Positions 51,507 through 58,016 of a DNA stretch of 64,000 nucleotides are shown one piece after another. Source of the DNA: CAZJRB01 sp964547995 (GTDB lineage: Bacteria; Planctomycetota; Planctomycetia; Pirellulales; Thermoguttaceae); the NCBI GenBank assembly GCA_964547995.1, contig CAZJRB010000009.1, positions 43,761-107,760 of the forward strand, given 5' to 3'. Position 1 is the stretch's first letter, and the number at the start of each line of letters is the position of its first letter. Below the pieces are notes generated by a model. It was given only the letters and a program-made list of their open reading frames with translations. It searched no databases and was not told where the DNA came from. Made by a program: the position numbers and the translations under genes.

Positions 51507-51944
51507 TTACTTGGCGCGCCTTTTCCTTTGGCGTTCCCTGTCTTTCAGGATTGCCTTCCATGCATCGGTTTTGCGAATCGCCTCCCGAGAACACCCGAAT
51601 TTTTCAGCCCAATCTGCAAGGCTCCACTCAACGCAACGCTCATCGCCGCTCGAAAAGATGAGCATCATCCGTTGGTTAATCGTGTGGGGCGAATCGGGAG
51701 TTCGGGGTTGGGGAAACTTTGCTTTATACGCCCGATAGACCTGATCGAGCGTGTATTCCCCTTGAAACGCGGCCTCGGGGCTCCAGCCGGCCGCCAGAGC
51801 AAAATCTTCTATGTCTTCAACACAGTTGATCGGGGGGGGATTTTCGCCGGTCGCTTCTCGAAACTCCTTGTCGGCTTGAGCCTTATTCTCGGCTATCACC
51901 CGCAAAATCGCTTCGAGGCAAGCCTTGATCGGTTGCTTTGACAT
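51507..51944 (-). CDS. HTH-containing element protein, first gene of the cluster
   Basis: A 145-residue protein starting MSKQPIKACLEAILRVIAEN. The C-terminal 50 residues hold a helix-turn-helix-like WSLADWAEKFGCSREAIRKT followed by a very basic tail (RERQRKRRAK), typical of a DNA-binding regulator or a small terminase. It is the most upstream gene of the element and faces the right end. It could control element expression; terminase function cannot be excluded. Confidence 0.65.
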   Translation of the reverse strand: MSKQPIKACLEAILRVIAENKAQADKEFREATGENPPPINCVEDIEDFALAAGWSPEAAFQGEYTLDQVYRAYKAKFPQPRTPDSPHTINQRMMLIFSSGDERCVEWSLADWAEKFGCSREAIRKTDAWKAILKDRERQRKRRAK

Positions 51945-52043
51945 GATTCAGTCCTTTCCAGGGCCGGCCGTCCGGTTCGAGGCGACTGACCTCCCCGAAC
52001 CGTCCGACCGCAAGGGCGGGAGCTACCCGCCGCCCGTTTCGCT

Positions 52044-52068
52044 TCTGGTACCCGAAATGGTACCCAAA
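52044..52068. promoter_or_regulatory. Candidate integrase arm site, right copy
   Basis: TCTGGTACCCGAAATGGTAC... matches the left copy at 42524 in 22 of 25 positions, same orientation. It lies about 99 bp inside attR. Such repeated sites near both ends are typical arm-type binding sites. Confidence 0.5.
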
Positions 52069-52123
52069 TTGTTCCGTTTTCCATACTCGCAGTGGTTTTC
52101 CGTTGTCGAAAAGCACTTGTTTT

Positions 52124-52151
52124 AAGGGTGCAACACCCATGATGCACCCTT
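52124..52151. repeat. Hairpin AAGGGTGCA / TGCACCCTT at the element's right end
   Basis: A perfect 9-bp stem with a 10-nt loop (ACACCCATGA), 15 bp inside attR. It could be a terminator that isolates element and host gene, or a protein site. Confidence 0.5.
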
Positions 52152-52157
52152 GATGCG

Positions 52158-55007
52158 CTATTGGACCGACAGGTAATCCTGGATATTCCGGGCCTCCTCG
52201 GCGTGCCACTCCCGCCGTTTCTCGAGGAAACGCTTGTACTTCGGGAGCCCGTTCTCGTCCATCGCTTCCATGTAATCGCCGGCATAGGGGACCAACAGAT
52301 CGATCCAGACAATGAATCGATCGAGTTCACCGGGCGAGAGCTTCACGCCGTAGTGGCCGTCGCGGAGCAGGTCGATCAGCTTGCTCTGCGAGGCGCCCGC
52401 AGTGTAGGGCGGCAGCATCGGCGGGGCGGATTGGACGTCGATCCAGTTGCATATATTGCGGTTGGCCAGGGCCTTGTACCCATCGCTCCATTTCCGGGCG
52501 GCGCCCTTGTCGAGCGTTTGTTTGCCCTTGAGGCTGAAGGCCGGCTTGACGTCCTGTGGCGTCAGAGTTTTTTCTTCCGGCTTGGGGCCGGCGACTATCT
52601 TGCCGGGTTGCGTTTCGACCAGTCCGACGTCGATGTACTGCCCGCCGCTGGTCTGGCGACAATGGACGGCCAGCGTGTTTGCACCCGGCCTGATCGCGCC
52701 GCGGACGTTGGGTTTGATCGGCTGCAACTCGTACTTGTCGATGTGTCCCTTCACGCGCAAGGCCATCTTGCCGTTGAAATAGACCTCGGCGTCTTCGTCG
52801 TGGTTGATCACGATCGCCGGTGCAACGAGTCTTGCGTCCTTGGGCAACTCGAAGTTTTGCCGCATCCAGATTTCGGGCGTGTCCCATCGCGTGCCCACCT
52901 TGCCGGCGGTTCCGAAACCGCCGATGCCGTAGGCCCACTTCGAATCATCGAAGCACTCGCAGTTCCAATCCTTTGCGGGTTTTTCGAACGTGTATCGCCA
53001 CGTCGCGTCGCCCTGGTACTTGACCAGTGTCCGGACCTTCTTGGGGTCGAACGGCGCCCCCTTCTTCACGGAGGCTCCGGAGGCGCCGTACTTCGGCGGC
53101 TGGTCCAAGTGGTGGCAACTTATGCACTTATTGTCGAGGATCGGCTGGATTTCCTTGATGAAGCTGAACCCGCGGGCCGGGCCGTAGAACGGCGCAAGTT
53201 TCTGCGGGCCGGCCCGCATCGCCAACGTGGCCTCGGTGACCGGCGGGGCCGTGTTCTTGTTCTCGTGGCAGCCGACGCACGAAACCGACTCGCCCGGTTG
53301 CAGCGTCATCCAGCTTCGCATGGACTGCACCATCTCGCCCTTCTCATCGAGGGCCTGGAAGTACACGGGCACCCGGGCGGGGACGGTGAAGCAGGCGGAG
53401 CCGTCGTCGTGGATTTTGGCCGTGCCGAGGACTTTCTTGACGTCCCAGGATCCGCCGCTAATGGAGATAGGCGTGCTGACCAGTGCCCCGCCGGCCGCGC
53501 CGCTATTGCGGTTTCGGCCGACGCCCGCCGCGCGAAAATCCAGCGACACAACGCGGAGCGACTTGATCGAACCGGGTTCGACGCCCTCCAGCCCCGGCCC
53601 GGCGTAGATGTCCTGGAGATAGACCACGCCGCTCTGCTTGCGGTAGTCGACTAGGTTGGGCCGCACGGGCGGAACCTCGCGCGGACAGAGCGGAATCGAC
53701 TGGTTGCACGAGATGCTCGGGTCGGAAACCAGCAGCTCCCGCTCGCCATCGATGTTCATGTAGTAAACAGCGAACTGCTTCGACTTCGCGTGCCTGTAGG
53801 TGACAAGATAGTCCGTTTCGCTCAGCGGATACGGATACTGGTACTTGTCGGGGTCGTTGCGGCCGTAGCCGTCGATGTGAACGGCCTTGGTCTCGCGGAC
53901 CGGGGCAATCAACTGGGCCCCCTGGTTTTCCTGGCGGCCTTTTCGCGGATTGAGAATTCCCAGCAAACCGTATTGCCGCGTATGGTGGCCGCTGAACACG
54001 CACAGGATTTTTCCCGTGCCGGGGATGGCCCGGGCGTGGAGAATCGTCGTCGGGAAAAAGGAGTTGTTGCCGTAGAGGTCCGTCTGTCCGGTGCCGTCCT
54101 GCTTCGCTTCGAAGAGTCCTTGCGGATAGATTTGGCCGCGGTCGTTGTAGTCCCACCGCGTGTAGATCACGCGGCCGTCGTCGGTCACGGTCGGGAAGTT
54201 CGTGTGGACCTGGTCGAAGCTGATCTGCCGGAGGTGCTTGCCGTCGGCGTCGCAGGTGAACAGGTTGCTCACCTCCGTCCACCAGCAATCGACGATCTGC
54301 ATGCAGCGGGTCGAGTTGAACACAATCGTACCGTCGGGCAGGTAGGCGCCTTCGTAGTCGGCCCATTGCCCGTGCGTGATCTGCCGGATGTCCTCGGACG
54401 CCACGTCGATTTCGTACAGGTGATAGTCGTCCTCGCGGTCGCTCTTTTTCCACGCGAACAACACCCGCTTACCATCATAAGAGACGTCGGGATCGCGGAT
54501 CACGCCCTTGTCGTCTTCGATCAAGGGGCGAACTCGGCCGTAGATGCCGTCCATCTCGAGGATGCACAGCGCGGTGCCGGGGCGGAAGTGCCGCTCGGCC
54601 TGGGCATCGGAACATCCTTCAGTATAGGCGTAGTGCGAGCCGCCCATGTCGTAGTGCTTGGTGAACAGAATCCGGCGCAACTTGTCGCGAAAGGGTTCGA
54701 GCCGCTTGGCCCGGCGTTCCTCGCAACTATAGAGCCAATTGCGGACCCAGTTCGGATCCTTCACTTCCGGTTTGCCGTCGATCTGATCCTGCAGGATCCA
54801 ATCGGCGACGATCTCGAGCTGCTGCCGGTCGTCGGGGAAGTCCTTGATGGCACGGGCAACCGCCTCGGAGGGCCCGGCGCCGAAACTCGCCGCCAGGGTT
54901 GCCCGCCACGTGTCTTTCTTCTCATACTTCGGGGCGGCCGTGGTACTTTCGACAAACCAGAGAGTCAACAGCAAAACAACCAAGGATGTTCCGGCGTGGC
55001 GGGGCAT
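52158..55007 (-). CDS. Secreted HzsA-like multihaem protein, copy 2 (integration target)
   Basis: A 949-residue protein. A signal peptide (TSLVVLLLTLWFVESTTAAP) precedes a helical part and a TolB-like propeller (about 110-540) with HYAYTEGCSDAQAERHF, VSYDGKRVLFAWKKSDREDD, LPDGTIVFNSTRCMQIVDCW and DGRVIYTRWDYNDRGQIYPQ. Two haem c sites follow: CVGCH (577-581) and CISCH (628-632). A jelly-roll domain like that of family-2 glycosidases (WNCECFDDSKWAYGIGGFGT ... VYFNGKMALRVKG) and a cytochrome-like end close it. The 9.7-kb element has inserted in the last codons, so the end reads IQDYLSVQ instead of IQDYLSKNR. The start at 55007 follows AAGGAGAGGC. Confidence 0.85.
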   Translation of the reverse strand: MPRHAGTSLVVLLLTLWFVESTTAAPKYEKKDTWRATLAASFGAGPSEAVARAIKDFPDDRQQLEIVADWILQDQIDGKPEVKDPNWVRNWLYSCEERRAKRLEPFRDKLRRILFTKHYDMGGSHYAYTEGCSDAQAERHFRPGTALCILEMDGIYGRVRPLIEDDKGVIRDPDVSYDGKRVLFAWKKSDREDDYHLYEIDVASEDIRQITHGQWADYEGAYLPDGTIVFNSTRCMQIVDCWWTEVSNLFTCDADGKHLRQISFDQVHTNFPTVTDDGRVIYTRWDYNDRGQIYPQGLFEAKQDGTGQTDLYGNNSFFPTTILHARAIPGTGKILCVFSGHHTRQYGLLGILNPRKGRQENQGAQLIAPVRETKAVHIDGYGRNDPDKYQYPYPLSETDYLVTYRHAKSKQFAVYYMNIDGERELLVSDPSISCNQSIPLCPREVPPVRPNLVDYRKQSGVVYLQDIYAGPGLEGVEPGSIKSLRVVSLDFRAAGVGRNRNSGAAGGALVSTPISISGGSWDVKKVLGTAKIHDDGSACFTVPARVPVYFQALDEKGEMVQSMRSWMTLQPGESVSCVGCHENKNTAPPVTEATLAMRAGPQKLAPFYGPARGFSFIKEIQPILDNKCISCHHLDQPPKYGASGASVKKGAPFDPKKVRTLVKYQGDATWRYTFEKPAKDWNCECFDDSKWAYGIGGFGTAGKVGTRWDTPEIWMRQNFELPKDARLVAPAIVINHDEDAEVYFNGKMALRVKGHIDKYELQPIKPNVRGAIRPGANTLAVHCRQTSGGQYIDVGLVETQPGKIVAGPKPEEKTLTPQDVKPAFSLKGKQTLDKGAARKWSDGYKALANRNICNWIDVQSAPPMLPPYTAGASQSKLIDLLRDGHYGVKLSPGELDRFIVWIDLLVPYAGDYMEAMDENGLPKYKRFLEKRREWHAEEARNIQDYLSVQ
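52167..52184. other. attR (18-bp direct repeat)
   Basis: CGACAGGTAATCCTGGAT, identical to attL. On the minus strand it encodes IQDYLS of the HzsA-like protein. The element supplies the final codons GTC CAA TAG (VQ stop), so the host gene is not truncated. Confidence 0.88.
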
Positions 55008-55164
55008 TTGCCTCTCCTTGACTGGGTGGGTTGGTAGGGGAAGGCAGGCAGGTGGGATACACTGGTTTTTATTGTGTTGTTTCCGCCCCGAGTTGTCAAC
55101 CAGATTTCGGGCCGGTTCCGGTAGGTCTTGGGGTCCACAGACCTGCCTTGCCGGGGGTGGACGG

Positions 55165-56313
55165 CTACGCGAGTTCCGGCACGTCCACCCACTTCCGCTC
55201 TTGCCACGACTGCGTGCCGAGTTCGGCGAGTTGTACGCCCTTGGCACCTTCCATCAAGCCCCAGCGAAACGGCTCGTCTTTGACGACGTGCTTGAGGAAC
55301 AACTCCCACTCGACCTTGAAGGCGTTGTCGTACGGCACGTTCGTCGGGACCTCGCGCCAGTCGGCGTAGTAATCGATTGTCGGGTCAACGTCGGGGTTCC
55401 AGACCGGCTTGGGCGTGTACGAATCGTGCTGCACCCGGCATTTCCGCAAACCGGCCACCGCGGTCCCACGGGTGCCGTCGACCTGGATGGTCAGCAAGTC
55501 GTCGCGGCGGACCCGCGTACACCACGACGAGTTGAACTGGACCGGCACGCCGTCGTTGAGCCGGAAGATGGCGTAGGCCGAATCGTCGGCGTCGGCGTCG
55601 TACGCTTGGCCCTGCTCGTCGACCCGCTTCGGGATGTCTGTGTTGGCATACGCGACCAGCGAATCGATCTCGCCGAAGAGGTTGTCGATCACATATCGCC
55701 AGTGGCAGAACATGTCGATCAAGATGCTTCCGCCGTCGACCTTGCGGTAGTTCCAGCTCGGCCGCTGGCAGGGCTGGTCGACCCCGTCGAAGACCCAGTA
55801 GCCGAACTCGCCGCGGACCGAAAGTAGCCGCCCGAAGTAGCCGGTGTCGATCAGGTACTTCAGCTTCAGCAGTCCCGGCAGCCAGAGCTTGTCCTGGACG
55901 ACGCCGTGCTTCACGCCGGCCTCCTCGGCCTCGCGATACAGGGCCAAGGCGTCTTTAAGACACGTGGCGGTCGGTTTCTCGACGTAGAGGTGTTTCCCGG
56001 CGGCGATCGCCTTGCGGCAGTTTTCCACGCGGAGGTTCGTCGTCAGGGCGTCGAAGTAGACCGAATAGGCGTTGTCGGAAAGCACGCTGTCGAGATCGGT
56101 GGTGTATTTTTTGACCCCGTACTTCTCGGATAATACACGGAGCTTGCTCTCGTTGCGTCCGACCATCACCGGCTCGGGGATGATTGTCTCGTCGGTCCCG
56201 ATCTTCACCCCACCCTGCTCTCGAATGGCGAGGATCGATCGCTCAAGGTGCTGGTTGGTGCCCATTCGCCCGGTGACGCCGTTTAGAATGATTCCGACGG
56301 AGTGGGTTTTCAT
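55165..56313 (-). CDS. Gfo/Idh/MocA-family oxidoreductase
   Basis: A 382-residue NAD(P)-dependent sugar oxidoreductase. The Rossmann N-terminus is SVGIILNGVTGRMGTNQHLE, with the dinucleotide motif modified to GxxGRMG. The hallmark GKHLYVEKPTATCLKDALAL supplies the catalytic Lys of EKP. The C-terminal beta-sheet domain has NYRKVDGGSILIDMFCHWRY with the usual Asp/His pair. Neighbours on the same strand are a sugar isomerase/epimerase upstream and the HzsA-like gene downstream, so a sugar or inositol pathway is likely. Cytoplasmic: no signal peptide is seen. Confidence 0.92.
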   Translation of the reverse strand: MKTHSVGIILNGVTGRMGTNQHLERSILAIREQGGVKIGTDETIIPEPVMVGRNESKLRVLSEKYGVKKYTTDLDSVLSDNAYSVYFDALTTNLRVENCRKAIAAGKHLYVEKPTATCLKDALALYREAEEAGVKHGVVQDKLWLPGLLKLKYLIDTGYFGRLLSVRGEFGYWVFDGVDQPCQRPSWNYRKVDGGSILIDMFCHWRYVIDNLFGEIDSLVAYANTDIPKRVDEQGQAYDADADDSAYAIFRLNDGVPVQFNSSWCTRVRRDDLLTIQVDGTRGTAVAGLRKCRVQHDSYTPKPVWNPDVDPTIDYYADWREVPTNVPYDNAFKVEWELFLKHVVKDEPFRWGLMEGAKGVQLAELGTQSWQERKWVDVPELA

Positions 56314-56364
56314 TGCTGGTTCTCTGGTAAGGAAGAGAGCGTCAAGGAGAAATTGTAAATTGAA

Positions 56365-56384
56365 AATTGTAGATTGTAAATTGT
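56365..56384. repeat. 20-bp inverted repeat flanking the four-helix-bundle gene, left
   Basis: AATTGTAGATTGTAAATTGT is the exact reverse complement of 56799-56818. It is preceded by a related AATTGTAAATTGAAAATTGT run, giving an A/T-rich patch unlike the GC-rich surroundings. Confidence 0.8.
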
Positions 56385-56403
56385 CTGCTACGATTATGTC
56401 GTG

Positions 56404-56766
56404 TCAGTGCGTTCCCGCGTTCTCCCTTACGGTTATCAGCGATTGCGCGATGATCTCGCAGAGCTGCTCGGATTCATCGAGGATCGAAGTCATTCTCGCT
56501 TCGGGGAGCAACTCTGCCTTGATAATCAATCGGATCCAGCAGCGTGACTCTTTCAGTTCCTTCAGGGAAATGCTCAGTTTGTGTGCGAAGTCGGCCGGAC
56601 TCTCGGCCGCGCAACCTTCGTCGTAGTTGGGTGCGGGCGAGGTTCCGGACCGCAACAACTGCCCGGCAACATGCCGCCCCATCCGCGACTCGGGCAACGC
56701 GTCGACCACTTTGCCGATTCTGACCGCGAAATCCAACAATCGGTCCGACAGTTCTTCCGGAGTCAT
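56404..56766 (-). CDS. Four-helix-bundle protein (23S rRNA IVP/S23 family)
   Basis: A 120-residue protein, nearly all helical: LSDRLLDFAVRIGKVVDALP, MGRHVAGQLLRSGTSPAPNY and DEGCAAESPADFAHKLSISL carry the family pattern (R-x-x-QLLRSGTS...N-x-x-E), and KELKESRCWIRLIIKAELLP closes it. Members occur as ORFs of 23S rRNA intervening sequences and as Avd-like partners in retroelements. Here it stands alone, tightly flanked by 20-bp inverted repeats, between a sugar isomerase and an oxidoreductase that otherwise would be neighbours. It looks like a small mobile unit that landed in an operon. Confidence 0.88.
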   Translation of the reverse strand: MTPEELSDRLLDFAVRIGKVVDALPESRMGRHVAGQLLRSGTSPAPNYDEGCAAESPADFAHKLSISLKELKESRCWIRLIIKAELLPEARMTSILDESEQLCEIIAQSLITVRENAGTH

Positions 56767-56798
56767 GTCGCTCGATATCCCTCGCCAATTTACATTTT

Positions 56799-56818
56799 AC
56801 AATTTACAATCTACAATT
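56799..56818. repeat. 20-bp inverted repeat flanking the four-helix-bundle gene, right
   Basis: ACAATTTACAATCTACAATT, exact reverse complement of 56365-56384. It abuts the stop codon of the isomerase gene (56821). Confidence 0.8.
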
Positions 56819-56820
56819 CC

Positions 56821-57654
56821 CTACGTGTGTTTTAGGTACGCCTCCTTAATCATACCAAGAAACTCGTCCTGGTCCATGGCCCAGTAGCGGTTGGAGAATA
56901 TCTCGACCTCGACAAAGCCGCCGAAGCCGTTCTCTTCGACCCAGCCGCGGATTTGGGGCACGTCGATGCATCCTTCGCCCATCAGGCCGCGGTCGTTCAG
57001 GAGGTCTTCGGTCGGGGTTTTCCAATCGCAGACGTGGAAGGCCAGGATTCGCCCGGCACGACCGCAACGTTCGATCTGCTCCTTCAACTCGGGGTCCCAC
57101 CAGAGGTGATAGACATCGACAACGGCGCCCACCAGCGGCGAGTCGAGCCGGTCGCACATATCGTTGGCCTGCCGCAAGGTGTTGATCGCCGATCGGCTGT
57201 CGGCGTACATCGGGTGGAGCGGCTCGATGCCGAGCTTGATATTCGCTTGCCGGGCATGATCGAGCACGGCGGCGATGCCGTCGGCGATCTGATTGCGCGA
57301 TTCTTCGAGCGGCTGCCCCGGCACGGCCCCGCAGACCAGCACAATCAGCGGCGCCCCGAGTGCTTCGGCCTCGTCGATGGCCTTGAGATTGTCGTCGATG
57401 GCGGCCCGACGTCCGGCCTTGTCGAGGGCAGGGAAAAACCCCCCGCGGCAAAGCGACACCACCTCGATCCCCGCCGAGCGAAGAGCCTCGCCCGTCTTGG
57501 CGATATCGCGCCCGTCGAGCCACTGCCGCCAGACGGTTACGCCTTTCACACCGCTGGCGGCGTATTTCTCGGTCGCTTCTTCAATCGACCAGGGTTTCGT
57601 GGTAATCGTGTGGATGCAAAACCGCGAGAGATCGGCAAGTGGTTCAGCGGGCAT
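56821..57654 (-). CDS. Sugar phosphate isomerase/epimerase (AP endonuclease 2 fold)
   Basis: A 277-residue TIM-barrel of the xylose-isomerase-like family. FCIHTITTKPWSIEEATEKY is the first strand region, and GIEPLHPMYADSRSAINTLR and VGAVVDVYHLWWDPELKEQI supply the metal-binding Glu, Asp and His. GFVEVEIFSNRYW gives the last Glu. Such enzymes isomerise or epimerise sugars and inositols (2-keto-myo-inositol dehydratase is one relative). The start at 57654 begins the conserved part; the frame is open to 57963 through the palindromic repeat region. It is probably cotranscribed with the Gfo/Idh gene. Confidence 0.88.
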   Translation of the reverse strand: MPAEPLADLSRFCIHTITTKPWSIEEATEKYAASGVKGVTVWRQWLDGRDIAKTGEALRSAGIEVVSLCRGGFFPALDKAGRRAAIDDNLKAIDEAEALGAPLIVLVCGAVPGQPLEESRNQIADGIAAVLDHARQANIKLGIEPLHPMYADSRSAINTLRQANDMCDRLDSPLVGAVVDVYHLWWDPELKEQIERCGRAGRILAFHVCDWKTPTEDLLNDRGLMGEGCIDVPQIRGWVEENGFGGFVEVEIFSNRYWAMDQDEFLGMIKEAYLKHT

Positions 57655-57833
57655 GGTCAAGTCTCGTGCAATCGGGTAAAAACCGTCCCTGAAAGGAAAA
57701 ATACGGGGATTGAGTGATTGTACCCGGCCCGGTTCATACTGCAACCGTCCCCCGCGAAGGTGTATTTGCCTTCTCGCGGCCGTTCGGCATATAATAACCT
57801 GTGTATCAGAATTGCCTGTTCCGTAATACTTCA

Positions 57834-57958
57834 GCAGTCTGCCGTACGATGGCCTTCCAAGGCCGTCGCTAGCAGTCTGTTGTACGATGGCCTTCCCCTT
57901 CCAAGGCCGTCGTTGTGATATTGCAAGCCCTCGACGGCCTTGGAAGGCCGTCGTACAA
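57834..57958. repeat. Palindromic element (GTACGAYGGCCTTCCAAGGCC family) with tandem left arm
   Basis: The left arm occurs twice in tandem: CAGTCTGCCGTACGATGGCC at 57834 and CAGTCTGTTGTACGATGGCC at 57873. The right arm GACGGCCTTGGAAGGCCGTC ends at GTACAA 57958. It belongs with the element at 35806. It lies between the divergent isomerase and HzsA-like genes and could isolate their promoters. Confidence 0.75.
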
Positions 57959-58016
57959 AGCACCCCGAATCATTCCACCAGACCTTCCCGAGGCGGCAAG
58001 CGAAAGGAACCCTCCC

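Larger units (their letters stand above)
42474..52184. mobile_element. 9.7-kb integrated element, phage-satellite-like
   Basis: It is bounded by the exact 18-bp direct repeat CGACAGGTAATCCTGGAT at 42474-42491 and 52167-52184. All thirteen or so genes are on the minus strand, many with ATGA start-stop overlaps. The order from the right is: HTH protein, 51-residue ORF, excisionase-like HTH, wHTH replication protein, two zinc proteins, an unknown, the protease-capsid fusion, a ParB-like regulator, an unknown, a HEPN-like protein and two tyrosine recombinases at the left end. No portal, terminase, tail, lysis or transposase gene is seen. The right repeat lies inside the 3' end of an HzsA-like gene. 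Confidence 0.88.
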
